Below, in pieces: positions 25,294 through 34,477 of a stretch of DNA of 64,000 bases. Location of the stretch: contig NZ_JATACI010000002.1 in the NCBI RefSeq assembly GCF_037892195.1, positions 1-64,000 of the forward strand. Direction: 5' to 3'. The position numbers were made by a program, and so were the translations under genes. Position 1 is the first letter of the stretch; each line of letters begins with the position of its first letter. The stretch comes from Yoonia sp. GPGPB17 (GTDB lineage: Bacteria; Pseudomonadota; Alphaproteobacteria; Rhodobacterales; Rhodobacteraceae). Below the pieces are notes generated by a model, which was not told the DNA's origin, searched no databases, and was given only the letters and a program-made list of their open reading frames with translations.

Positions 25294-25384
25294 GGGAAAC
25301 CTTATAGGTTACTAAATAGTCACGTGACAATAGGGTAACATAAAAATACTTGCAGCGGATCACAGGGTGTGATGCTGTAAGTGT

Positions 25385-26143
25385 ATGGAAAACAATAGTG
25401 AAACCCCGTCTTTTGTCACGCCGCAAGGGCGCCGCATTGCCTACCATTTGACCGATGGGACCGGCCCCGCGATCGTCTTTCTGGGCGGTTTCAAATCCGA
25501 TATGGGCGGCACAAAGGCCGTACATCTGGAAAAATGGGCGCGCGATTCGGGGCGCGCTTTTCTGCGGTTCGACTATTCCGGTCATGGCGAAAGCAGCGAG
25601 GCATTTACAGATGGCTGCATTGGCGACTGGTTTGAAGACGCTTGTGCGGCCATTGGGTTGCTGGCAGGCAAGGTGATCTTGGTTGGTTCCAGCATGGGCG
25701 GTTGGATTTCGCTACTGGTGGCCCGTGCGATGCCTGAGCGTGTCGGGGGGATGTTAACCATCGCCGCTGCGCCGGACTTTACCGAAGACAGCATGTGGGC
25801 CGGTTTTTCAGATGCGCAAAAACAGGAGCTGATGGCAGGGCAGGTGGCGTTGCCATCAGAATACGGCGAACCCTACATCATCACCCGGCACCTGATCGAA
25901 GAAGGTCGCAACCGATTGGTGCTGCGTGACGCGCTGCCGCTGCCTTTCCCGGTGCGGTCTTTGCAGGGCACGGCGGATGCCGATGTGAAAATGTCCGTGG
26001 CGCTGCGTCTATTGGAACATGCCGACAGCCCCGATATGCGGCTCACGCTGGTGGATGGGGCCGACCATCGCTTTTCAGATGAAGCCTGCCTGGACTTGAT
26101 TGTAGCCTCTGTCGCCGATGTCTTGCGCGCGGCGGACGGGTGA
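25385..26143 (+). CDS. Alpha/beta hydrolase
   Basis: 252 residues, canonical fold. Oxyanion region FLGGFKSDMGG, strand-turn FDYSGHGESS, nucleophile elbow GSSMGG (serine), acid near TADADV and histidine in DGADHRFS. It resembles small serine thioesterases and acyl hydrolases of the ABHD10 kind; the substrate is unknown. It is divergent from the ArsR-SRPBCC gene with 91 bp between. Confidence 0.78.
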   Translation: MENNSETPSFVTPQGRRIAYHLTDGTGPAIVFLGGFKSDMGGTKAVHLEKWARDSGRAFLRFDYSGHGESSEAFTDGCIGDWFEDACAAIGLLAGKVILVGSSMGGWISLLVARAMPERVGGMLTIAAAPDFTEDSMWAGFSDAQKQELMAGQVALPSEYGEPYIITRHLIEEGRNRLVLRDALPLPFPVRSLQGTADADVKMSVALRLLEHADSPDMRLTLVDGADHRFSDEACLDLIVASVADVLRAADG

Positions 26144-26228
26144 AATCCCCCATTCTACGTAACGTTCCGCTTTGGGATGCACAGACGCTCTGCTTAGGGT
26201 GCGCAAAATCCTTGGGAGGGGACAGATA

Positions 26229-27567
26229 ATGGCACTATCATTGGGGCAAAAGGCTTGGCTGGGGTCTGGCCGACATGGGCATCGTTGTCTTTGTCATCGT
26301 CAAGCAATTGCTGATCTTGGCATATATGACAGCGTTTTTGGGGGTCCCGGTCGGGATCGCAGGTTTCGTCACAACAGCCGTGTTGATCTTCGACATGATC
26401 ACCGATCCGTTGATCGGCTACTTCAGTGACCGGACGCAAAGCCGCTATGGTCGGCGCGCGCCATGGATGTTCCTAGGTGTCTTGGTGATGTCGGCGGGCA
26501 TGGTCGGCCTGTTTTCCGTGCCGCCAGGGATGGGAATGAACGCGAACCTTGCTTGGGTCGTAGCGTTCTTTGTGATGGCCACTATCGGCTTTACCATGGT
26601 GGCGATCCCCTATGGCGCGCAATCAGGGGAGATCACGCAAGACCCCAAGGAACGCTCGGCCATGACAGGGTTTCGCATGGCGTTCGCCAGCATCGGTATC
26701 CTGATTGGCGGTGCCGTATTGCCCGGCCTTGCAGATACGATGGGGTACCCAATGGCGGCATTGCTCGTGACACCGTTGATGGTGGGGGCGGTCTGGCTGT
26801 CACTTTGGTCCATCCGCAAGGCACCGCGCATTGAACAGGCCGCAACTGTCAGCCTGTCAGGCATGTTTGGGTTGGTTTTCGCGAACAAGGCTTTTGTGGT
26901 GCTAGTCCTGATCTATGGTGTGATGACTCTCGCGATTGCGATGATCACCGCAGGTTTGCCCTTTGCTGCGCTCTATTTGATTGTTGATAGCGGCGATACG
27001 ATGCTCTCAGGTGCTGCAGAAGCGCTGACCACTCTCAGCCTGATGTTTGCAACCTTCGTTGTCGGCTCAATCCTCAGCCAGGCCATTTGGGTGCTGCTGT
27101 CACACCGGCTTGGTAAGGTCGGTGCGCTGATTTTGGGGCTCAGCCTCTACATGGTTTTGCTTTATACGCTTTACACAATGCTGCCGTCGGTCAATGTCAC
27201 CGCCATCGCCGGTATGTTCGTATTGGCTGGCATGACCAATGGCGCGTATCAGCAGATCCCATGGGCCATTTACCCGGACCTGATGGATGTCACCCGCCGA
27301 GAAACGGGCATAGCCATTGAGGGCGCATTTTCAGCCATATGGCTATTTGGCCAGAAACTGGCGAACGCCATGGCCCCTGCCGTGCTTGGTTTGACCCTTG
27401 CGGCGGCCGGATGGCAGGAAACAACCGCCGGAGTGGTCGCGCAATCAGATAGTGCTTTGAACACCTTGCAACTGTCGATCACCCTGATCCCTGCGGCCAT
27501 TCTGGGGGTTGCCATCCTTGGTCTGGCGCTGATCTATCGGCCAATGGCGCGACGCGCCCTTGTATGA
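26229..27567 (+). pseudogene. GPH-family (MelB-like) sugar/cation symporter with a 5' frameshift
   Basis: The main frame (from 26275) encodes about 430 residues of a 12-helix major facilitator with the MelB signature DMITDPLIGYFSDRTQSRYG and RRAPW. The natural start appears to be ATG at 26229 after GGGAGGGG. That frame reads MALSLGQK and is then out of phase by one base; removing one G at 26252-26253 gives MALSLGQKLGWGLADMG, the usual N-terminus. Without repair, translation could only start at 26275 inside the first helix. Substrate unknown. Confidence 0.75.
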
Positions 27568-28426
27568 TCTGGCAAACATAGAAGCGGCCCTTGCTGCGGC
27601 AGAGGCTCCGGTGCCGCACCTGCGCCTCGGCTGTGAAAAGCGGATTATTTGGGCCAATGCGCCCGCAACCAAAACCCCTGTCTGTGTGCTTTTTATCCAC
27701 GGGTTCTCAGCAACTGGGGAAGAGCTGCGGCCTTTACCAGATCTGGTCGCGCAGGCCTTTGGCGCTAACATCCATTTCACCCGTCTGACCGGGCATGGTC
27801 AGGACGGCGATGCCATGGGACGGGCGACGCTGGCGGACTGGCGGCGGGATGTGGCCGAGGCAATTGTGATCGCCGAGACGCTGGGTGACGAAGTGATCAT
27901 CATGGGCTGCTCGACGGGCTGCACCCTAGCGACACTGGCCTTGGCCGAAGGTGCGCAGGCAAAAGCCATGATCCATGTTTCGCCCAACTTCGGACTGCGA
28001 CACCGGGCGGTGCAGACCTTACTGGATTTGCCGGGATCCCGGCATTGGTCGAAATACGTGGCTGGATCATCGCGATCGTTTGAGCCGATCAGTGCGGCCC
28101 ATTCGGCCTATTGGACGGTCAATTATCCCACCAACGCGGTGCACGTCATGGCGGACACGGTGCGTGCGGCACGCGGTGCAGATCTGGCGTTGATCAACAC
28201 GCCAGCCTTGTTTTGCTTCAATGAGGCCGACAAGGTGGTGCATCCAGAGGATACCCGAAAGGTCATTGCGCGTTGGGGTGCACGGACATCTGTAGTTAAG
28301 ATCGAACAAACCCCGGATGATGACAAAATGGGCCATGTCATGGCGGGCGATATCTTCTCACCCGGCCAAACTACGCCTTTGGCTCAGCAGATTGTCGCTT
28401 GGCTGCAAGGCTTGTCTGCACGCTGA
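27560..28426 (+). CDS. Alpha/beta hydrolase, lysophospholipase-like
   Basis: 288 residues. CVLFIHGFSATGEEL supplies the oxyanion hole, FTRLTGHGQDG follows, MGCSTGCT is the nucleophile elbow with serine, FNEADKVV holds the acid, and KMGHVMAGD the histidine. It overlaps the symporter gene by eight bases, so both are probably made from one transcript. Substrate unknown. Confidence 0.8.
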   Translation: MYDLANIEAALAAAEAPVPHLRLGCEKRIIWANAPATKTPVCVLFIHGFSATGEELRPLPDLVAQAFGANIHFTRLTGHGQDGDAMGRATLADWRRDVAEAIVIAETLGDEVIIMGCSTGCTLATLALAEGAQAKAMIHVSPNFGLRHRAVQTLLDLPGSRHWSKYVAGSSRSFEPISAAHSAYWTVNYPTNAVHVMADTVRAARGADLALINTPALFCFNEADKVVHPEDTRKVIARWGARTSVVKIEQTPDDDKMGHVMAGDIFSPGQTTPLAQQIVAWLQGLSAR

Positions 28427-28509
28427 AACACTTGCGGCAACGCGTTTTCCACGTCAGAGTGTAAAAAAACGACCCAAAGAGGTTGAGCAGTTTGTAAGGG
28501 CTATTGCAA

Positions 28510-29226
28510 ATGCCGCGTGAAACGCTGGTGATGATACCGCCTATCTTATCTGACGCGCGTGTGTTTGCGCATCAGCTCCAAGTCATGTCGCAGGCACACG
28601 CAGTGATGGTTGCTCCGCCTACATGCGGTGAGCGGATCGAGGAAATCGCAAGCCAGATCCTGTCTTGGGGGCCGTCCAAGTTTGCCCTGTGCGGCATGGG
28701 TCTTGGGGGCATGATCGCGATGGAGATCATGCGTCGAGCGCCGGAACGTATCACACGGATTGCTTTGGTCAGCACCAGCCCACAGGCTGACACGCCAGAG
28801 GCAGCGGCGGCCAGAGAACCGCATATTATCGCGGCCCGTGCCGGTCGTTGGGATGATGTTTTGCAACACGAAATCAATTCGACCTGGATGGCACCCTCGA
28901 CCGATAAGGTGGAGTTGGTGCGGATACTGACTGAGATGGGGCGCGAGTTGGGACCTGAGATTTATGTCAAACAGGCCCGTGCGATGCAGCGACGTAAGGA
29001 TCAGCAAGCGACGTTGCGCCAAATCCAACTTCCAACATCCGTCATCTGTGGGCGCCATGACGGGCAATATCAGTTGAAAAGACACGAGTTTCTGGCGGAA
29101 CTGATCCCCTATGCCCAGTTCGAAATTATCGAAGGGGCAGGCTATCTGCCCACGATGGAAGCACCCGAAGCGACGACAGACGCGCTACAACGCTGGATGA
29201 AGCAGCCGATGATGCTGCGGCTTTAG
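28510..29226 (+). CDS. Alpha/beta hydrolase-fold protein lacking catalytic Ser and His
   Basis: 238 residues. The fold is clear: ETLVMIPPILSDARVF, then MRRAPERITRIALVSTSPQA and VICGRHDGQYQL. The nucleophile elbow reads CGMGLGG, with Gly64 where serine belongs, and the histidine loop reads EGAGYLPTMEAPE, with Tyr212 where GAGHLP is usual. The acidic residue remains. It is probably a binding or regulatory relative rather than a hydrolase. It converges with phaZ, 11 bp apart, next to the PHA genes. The start at 28510 is the first ATG. Confidence 0.75.
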   Translation: MPRETLVMIPPILSDARVFAHQLQVMSQAHAVMVAPPTCGERIEEIASQILSWGPSKFALCGMGLGGMIAMEIMRRAPERITRIALVSTSPQADTPEAAAAREPHIIAARAGRWDDVLQHEINSTWMAPSTDKVELVRILTEMGRELGPEIYVKQARAMQRRKDQQATLRQIQLPTSVICGRHDGQYQLKRHEFLAELIPYAQFEIIEGAGYLPTMEAPEATTDALQRWMKQPMMLRL

Positions 29227-29237
29227 GGCTTTCTGGC

Positions 29238-30511
29238 CTAGTTGATCGCAACAACTTTGGCTGATTTGCGCTTGGGTGCATCCGCGTTGGCATCAATGAA
29301 ATCCAGCACCAAGGGGCGGATATTGTTGCGCCAGCTGCGGCCCGCAAAGATGCCATAGTGCCCGGCACCCGGTTCAAGATGGGCGGCTTTCTTGTCATCA
29401 GGCAGTCCCGTCAACAGATCGAGTGCGGCCAAACACTGGCCGGGCGCTGAAATGTCGTCTTCCTCGCCTTCAACGATTTTCACCGCGACGGTTGTGATCT
29501 TGCCCATGTCTACCTCATGGCCCGCCACCATGAATGCGTTCTGTGCAATCTCGCGACCCTTGAATATCCGCTCGACTGTCGACAGGTAAAACTCTGCCGT
29601 CATATCCATCACGGCAAGGTATTCATCGTAAAAGTCGTTGTGGCGGTCATGCTCAGACGCCTCGCCCTTGGCGACCCGGATGATTTCATCACGGAATGCA
29701 TTGGTGTGGGTTTCGGCGTTCATTGAGATGAAAGAAGCCAGTTGCAGCAGGCCGGGGTAAACCATCCGGCCCACGCGTAAGCATATTTGAAACCGACGCG
29801 CTGGATCATTGTCTCTTCCAACTGACCCATGGTGACAGAACGGCCAAAGTCAGTGACTTCAGTGTGGTTTGCTTCTGGATCAACAGGACCGCCGATCAAT
29901 GTCAGTGAGCGGGGCTGCGCATCAGGATCAAGTTCAGCGAGATAGGCGGTGGCGGCCAGTGCCAGCGGCACAGGTTGGCACACGGCGATGACGTGAATAT
30001 CGGGCCCAAGTGCCCGCATGAAATCCATCAGATAGAGGGTGTAGTCCTCAATATCGAATTTACCGGCGCTGACGGGGATGTCGCGGGCGTTGTGCCAATC
30101 GGTGACATAGACATCAGCATCCGGCAAAAGGCTGACCACGGTCTTACGCAGCAGTGTGGCATAGTGTCCCGACATAGGAGCCACGAGCATGACACGACGC
30201 TTACTTGGTTTGCGGCCAGGCATCGTGAAATGGATCAGATCACCAAACGGTTTCTCGACCACCGTTTCGATCACGACGGGGTAATCTCTGCCCTTTTCCC
30301 CAGTGATTGGCGGGATATTCCAGTCCGGCTTCATGATCATGCGCGAGAAGGTACGCTCGGTTACCTCGCCCCATGCCTTGAGCCAATCTATCGCCGGGTT
30401 GGCACCCCACGACATTGCCGGATAGGAGGCAAAGGCATGCGCGGTCGCACCCAACCACTGATTGGTGTTGCGCATGCTTTCCATCAGGTCGTAGGTCATC
30501 ATATACTTCAT
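29238..30511 (-). pseudogene. phaZ: Intracellular PHA depolymerase PhaZ, split by a frameshift
   Basis: The 5' frame (30511 to about 29775) begins MKYMMTYDLMESMRNTNQWL and contains VAPMSGHYATLLRKTVVSLL and the cysteine-type elbow AVCQPVPLALAA. It loses phase after GFKYAYA. The 3' frame resumes with GRMVYPGLLQLASFISMN and ends with the histidine region EPGAGHYGIFAGRSWR. One base missing near 29775 explains this; joined length is about 424 residues, normal for PhaZ. The enzyme breaks down stored polyhydroxybutyrate. It is divergent from phaC across a PhaR-type box. Confidence 0.85.
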
Positions 30512-30543
30512 TTACTCGATCTCCGATGGCAGGGGCGCACTGA

Positions 30544-30561
30544 ATGCTGCACCTGCAGCAT
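30544..30561. promoter_or_regulatory. PhaR-type operator between phaZ and phaC
   Basis: ATGCTGCA-CC-TGCAGCAT is a perfect 18-bp palindrome containing CTGC-N4-GCAG at 30547-30558, ending 19 bp before the phaC start. In Paracoccus denitrificans PhaR binds CTGC-N3/4-GCAG sites. Here it could control phaC and the divergent phaZ. Confidence 0.75.
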
Positions 30562-30579
30562 AGGCATAGGAACGTTAAA

Positions 30580-32376
30580 ATGACAACAAACGATTTAGAT
30601 GTGCAAGAAACAGTTGGCGAAAATATGGCGAAACTGGAGGCTAACCTTGCCCGGGTCGAGGAGCTAACCCAACGTTTGTTGCGGGTCATGGGGCATGGGC
30701 GACATGTGGCCCCCTCATTGCAGGGGCCCAGCCAGGAGCTCTACGTCAAAGCGGCGACCGCTTATATGACTGAAATGATGCATAATCCCGCCAAGTTGAT
30801 TGAGCATCAACTGGAATTCTGGGGTAAATCGGTTAAGCACTACGTCGAGGCACAGCACCTGCTGGCCCAAGGCAAGCTAGAGACGCCAACCGACGATACT
30901 CCCAAAGACCGCCGCTTTAGCCATGAGTTGTGGGACACAAACCCCTACTTTAATTTCATCAAGCAGCAATACCTGATGAATGCTTCTGCGGTGCAGCAAG
31001 CGGTCGAAGATATCGACACGCTCGATTCTGACGAAAAGAAGCGGCTGCGCTATTTCAGTCAGCAAATGGTCGACATGATCAGCCCCACCAACTTTCTGCC
31101 CACAAACCCCGAGGCGCTGGCGCTTGCGGCTGAAACCGAAGGCGAAAGCCTTGTCGCAGGTCTTGAAAACATGATTGCCGATCTGGAAGCCAACGATGGT
31201 GATCTGGTCGTCACGCTGGCCGACAAGAACGCCTTTACGCTGGGCGAAAATCTGGCAACGACACCCGGTTCTGTCGTCTTCCGTAATCATATGTTCGAGT
31301 TGATCCAATATGCGCCGAGCACTGAAAAGGCGCACGAGATGCCATTGATCATCTTCCCGCCCTGGATCAACAAGTTCTACATTCTCGACCTGAAACCCCA
31401 AAACAGCCTGATCAAATGGGCCGTTGCGCAGGGCTACACCGTCTTTGTGGTATCATGGGTGAACCCCGATGCAGGCTATCGCGACACCTCAATGACGGAT
31501 TATGTCGAAGATGGCTATCTGACGGCATTCAAAGAGGTCAAAGATATCTGCGGGGTGAAAATAGTGAATGCCGTGGGCTATTGCATCGCTGGCACCACAC
31601 TGGCGCTGACATTGGCGCTGATGAAAAAGCGCAAGGATACATCCGTCAACAGCGCGACATTTTTTACCACGCTCACCGATTTCTCGGACCGCGGCGAGGT
31701 GGGGGTCTTTCTGGACGATGACTTTGTCGATGGGATTGAGGCCGAGGTGGATGAAAACGGGGTATTGGACTCCTTCTATATGTCACGGACCTTCTCTTAC
31801 CTGCGCTCCAACGATCTGATCTATGGCCCGGCTATCAAAAGCTACATGATGGGTAAGGCACCGCCCGCGTTTGATCTGCTTTATTGGAACGGAGACGGCA
31901 CCAACTTGCCAGCCTGCATGTCGGTCGAATACTTACGGGGTCTGTGCCAGAACGATGAATTCGCCACCACTGGTTATAAAATTGCGGGCGAGACCGTGCA
32001 CCTCAAGGATGTTGGCGTCCCATTGTGTGCCATTGCCTGCGAAACAGATCACATTGCCGCCTGGAAAAGCAGCTACGCAGGCATTCAGAAAATGGGGTCC
32101 AAAGACAAGACATTCATTCTATCGGAAAGTGGCCATATCGCGGGCATCATCAACCCGCCATCCAAGAACAAATATGGCCACTATACCAACCCCGAACTTG
32201 GGCTGACGGCGAATGATTGGCTCGACGCGGCCGACAAGCACGAAGGGTCTTGGTGGGCGCGGTGGGATGCCTGGTTGTCCAAAAAGTCGGGCAAAAAAGT
32301 CACAGCGCGCACGCCGGGGGATGACAATCACCCTGTGTTAGCGCCTGCTCCGGGTACATACGTGGTGAATAAGTAG
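30580..32376 (+). CDS. phaC: Class I poly(3-hydroxyalkanoate) synthase
   Basis: 598 residues. The active-site box is GYCIAGT with Cys335. FPPWINKFYILDL and WVNPDAGYRDTSMTDYVEDG precede it. Later motifs are FNLLYWN-like DLLYWNGDGTN, VPLCAIACETDHI (aspartate) and SESGHIAGIINPP (histidine). It polymerises (R)-3-hydroxyacyl-CoA on granules. The start at 30580 follows AGGAACGTTAAA. The gene is followed by phaP after 154 bp with its own operators. Confidence 0.96.
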   Translation: MTTNDLDVQETVGENMAKLEANLARVEELTQRLLRVMGHGRHVAPSLQGPSQELYVKAATAYMTEMMHNPAKLIEHQLEFWGKSVKHYVEAQHLLAQGKLETPTDDTPKDRRFSHELWDTNPYFNFIKQQYLMNASAVQQAVEDIDTLDSDEKKRLRYFSQQMVDMISPTNFLPTNPEALALAAETEGESLVAGLENMIADLEANDGDLVVTLADKNAFTLGENLATTPGSVVFRNHMFELIQYAPSTEKAHEMPLIIFPPWINKFYILDLKPQNSLIKWAVAQGYTVFVVSWVNPDAGYRDTSMTDYVEDGYLTAFKEVKDICGVKIVNAVGYCIAGTTLALTLALMKKRKDTSVNSATFFTTLTDFSDRGEVGVFLDDDFVDGIEAEVDENGVLDSFYMSRTFSYLRSNDLIYGPAIKSYMMGKAPPAFDLLYWNGDGTNLPACMSVEYLRGLCQNDEFATTGYKIAGETVHLKDVGVPLCAIACETDHIAAWKSSYAGIQKMGSKDKTFILSESGHIAGIINPPSKNKYGHYTNPELGLTANDWLDAADKHEGSWWARWDAWLSKKSGKKVTARTPGDDNHPVLAPAPGTYVVNK

Positions 32377-32395
32377 CCGAAATTTCAGGGTAATT

Positions 32396-32457
32396 TGCGT
32401 ACGCAGAAAATTTATGCTGCAACGCAGAAAAAAAACTTGAAATGCTGCGGTGCAGCA
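32396..32457. promoter_or_regulatory. Two PhaR-type boxes and a related palindrome before phaP
   Basis: CTGCAACGCAG at 32417-32427 and CTGCGGTGCAG at 32445-32455 (within TGCTGC-GGT-GCAGCA) fit CTGC-N3-GCAG. A third dyad, TGCGTACGCA, lies at 32396-32405. They sit 75-135 bp before the phaP start, as expected for PhaR control of phasin expression. Confidence 0.7.
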
Positions 32458-32530
32458 CTCATATTGGTGTCACGAGATAACAGCGGCTCCTCCCTCCGCA
32501 CCGACACTGATAAACCGAAAGGCTGATACC

Positions 32531-32983
32531 ATGGCTGCTAAAGCACAAGACTTCACCGCGATCTTCAAAGACATGACAGGCGCATTCCCAGTAGACACAA
32601 AAGCAATGGAAGAGCAGTTCAAGAACCAGACTGCGCTGGCTGAGAAAATGTCCGCTGTTGCACTCGACGCAGCTGGCAAATCTGCTGAGCTGTCCGCAAA
32701 GTGGACACAAGACACCATCGCAAAGATGGAAAGCATGTCCAAAGCAAAGGCAGAGCCTGCTGACTATGCAAAAGCAATGACAGACTTCGCTTCTGCCTCT
32801 GCTGAGTCCGCTGCCGAGCACATGTCTGCTTTCGCTGAAATCGCGAAGAAAGTTCAGACACAGACAATGGAATTGGTTCTGGCCGCTGGCAAGGACATGT
32901 CCGAGGACATGACTGCTGCTGCGAAGAAAGCACAGACTGAGATCACAGCTGCTGCCAAGAAAGCAACTGCTGCTGCAAAGTAA
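32531..32983 (+). CDS. phaP: Phasin family protein
   Basis: 150 residues, helical and amphipathic, rich in alanine and lysine. MAAKAQDFTAIFKDMTG and DTKAMEEQFKNQTALAEKMS are phasin-like, and the end carries AAKKA repeats (EITAAAKKATAAAK). Phasins coat PHA granules and set their size. The start at 32531 is the first ATG with the family N-terminus. Promoter boxes for PhaR lie upstream and a terminator follows. Confidence 0.9.
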   Translation: MAAKAQDFTAIFKDMTGAFPVDTKAMEEQFKNQTALAEKMSAVALDAAGKSAELSAKWTQDTIAKMESMSKAKAEPADYAKAMTDFASASAESAAEHMSAFAEIAKKVQTQTMELVLAAGKDMSEDMTAAAKKAQTEITAAAKKATAAAK

Positions 32984-33030
32984 GTGGCTTTGAAAATCAC
33001 CCTCTCCTCCCTGAGGGTTTGATTTGACAA

Positions 33031-33066
33031 GGGCGGTCCGCATAAGCGGGCCGCCTTTTTTGTTTT
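33031..33066 (+). terminator. Terminator of phaP
   Basis: GGCGGTCCGC-ATAA-GCGGGCCGCC (one mismatch) followed by TTTTTTGTTTT, about 50 bp after the phaP stop. Confidence 0.85.
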
Positions 33067-33259
33067 ATGCAAAGTGCGGAACGCCACCCGACTTCGCCCT
33101 TTGCGTTATCGACTGACCCGACAAACGTGTCAGAAGAGAAACAGACCAATACACTTCAAACAGCGAATGTCTCAAGAGAGCCCAAACATCGCGCTCTGGT
33201 ATGATGCAGCGAATGACGGCTGTCGTGTTGAACGCATTCATCATACCCGCCAGCAAAAA

Positions 33260-33667
33260 TCACTCAGTATCCTCCGGGATAAATGCATCCTTCAGGATCG
33301 CTTGAAATCTGGGGCATTCAAGGTGCGAAGGCGCCGAACAAGCCGCGATATGATCCAGCAGGTCCGCTGTTACCTTCAATTCTTCTGCTTGGCTCCGTAG
33401 TTTGCCTGCTTGATTTTGTAATTCTTGACGGCTGAGTTCCAATCTTCCGCCTTGGGGGCGAAACAAAACCCCAATCTCATTGAGGGAAAAGCCCGCCCGG
33501 CGACCAAGAGCGATCAACGCAAGCCGTGTCAGCACACTGTCATCGTATTCCCGGCGCAGCCCGTGCCGACCATCTGACGCTATCAATCCGCGCTTTTCAT
33601 AATAGCGCAAAGTCGATGGGTTCAAACCGCTGCGTTGAGCGACCTCTGCGATGTCAAGACGGTACAT
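33260..33667 (-). CDS. MerR-family regulator
   Basis: 135 residues. An N-terminal winged helix has the MerR signature (DIAEVAQRSGLNPSTLRYYE, then KRGLIASDGRHGLRREY), and an effector coiled coil (SRQELQNQAGKLRSQAEELK) leads to a short C-terminus with two cysteines (AACSAPSHLECPRF). It is divergent from the DUF2938 gene; the 64 bp between them contains TTGACT and an imperfect dyad around CTTCAAG. It most likely controls that gene; the inducer is unknown. Confidence 0.88.
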   Translation of the reverse strand: MYRLDIAEVAQRSGLNPSTLRYYEKRGLIASDGRHGLRREYDDSVLTRLALIALGRRAGFSLNEIGVLFRPQGGRLELSRQELQNQAGKLRSQAEELKVTADLLDHIAACSAPSHLECPRFQAILKDAFIPEDTE

Positions 33668-33731
33668 GTTGACTTAAACCTCACTTCAAGTTGCAAAAAT
33701 AATGCGAGATTCTTTGAAGTAAGGAAAGCAC

Positions 33732-34223
33732 ATGAGTTGCGTAGAGTTGCTAGTTTTTGGAGCAGCTGCCGGTCTAGGAGCGACCATTTTTGCAGATTTA
33801 ATTGCCATTCTGCGTCAAGGTTGGGCTATGACACACGGCTTTTATTGTTTGGTTGGCCGTTGGATTGGGACGCTTCCGCACAATGGACTTATCCATGAAG
33901 ACATCCGTGCATCCGCACCCATCACTGGTGAAGCGGCACTAGGGTGGGGTGCCCATATCATACTGGGTGTCATCTACGGGATCAGCTTCGCCGTTCTGTT
34001 CGGGTCCTTGGCCCTCGATTCACCGAAGCTCTGGCAAGGGCTGGTCTTTGGGTTTGTTACCGTCCTGGTGCCCTGGCTCATTTTTCAACCGCTGTTCGGC
34101 TGGGGATTTGGTATGTCAAAGGCACCTCAGCCTTGGAAGATGCGCAAGAAAGGCTTGATAAATCACACCGTTTTCGGTTTAGGAATTTGGTTGAGCCTAG
34201 TGAGCTTGAACGCGTTTTTCTAA
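33732..34223 (+). CDS. DUF2938 membrane protein
   Basis: 163 residues with four hydrophobic segments. DUF2938 marks: TIFADLIAILRQGW, then CLVGRWIGTLPHNGLIHEDI, GWGAHIILGVIYGISFAVLF and PLFGWGFGMSKAPQPWKMR. Function unknown. Pairing with a divergent MerR regulator suggests induction by a stress or toxic compound. AAGGAAA precedes the ATG. Confidence 0.8.
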   Translation: MSCVELLVFGAAAGLGATIFADLIAILRQGWAMTHGFYCLVGRWIGTLPHNGLIHEDIRASAPITGEAALGWGAHIILGVIYGISFAVLFGSLALDSPKLWQGLVFGFVTVLVPWLIFQPLFGWGFGMSKAPQPWKMRKKGLINHTVFGLGIWLSLVSLNAFF

Positions 34224-34425
34224 TGTGTGCAGCGCGGGAAACAGCGATATCGCACGTAACTCGAAACGACTAACGGTCTTTGACACGCTCCACCACAGCA
34301 GACCTTATTTTGTTTCCAACAAACGGCAGCTGCCGTCCGCGCAGCCGACATTTGGATTTCGACCAGGCCGTTGATGCCTTAGCAATCTTGTCAGATGGCC
34401 GCTCTGAGCCCAACTTGCAGAAATG

Positions 34426-34436
34426 CTGCAATGCAG
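34426..34436. promoter_or_regulatory. PhaR-type box before the 34478 gene
   Basis: CTGCAATGCAG, 42 bp before the start of an unknown membrane protein gene. It lies inside the segment that separates phaP from phaR. It may be a displaced phaR promoter box. Confidence 0.45.
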
Positions 34437-34477
34437 ACAATGTCGGCAATAAAGAAATTGATTGAAGTGGTGCGCCT

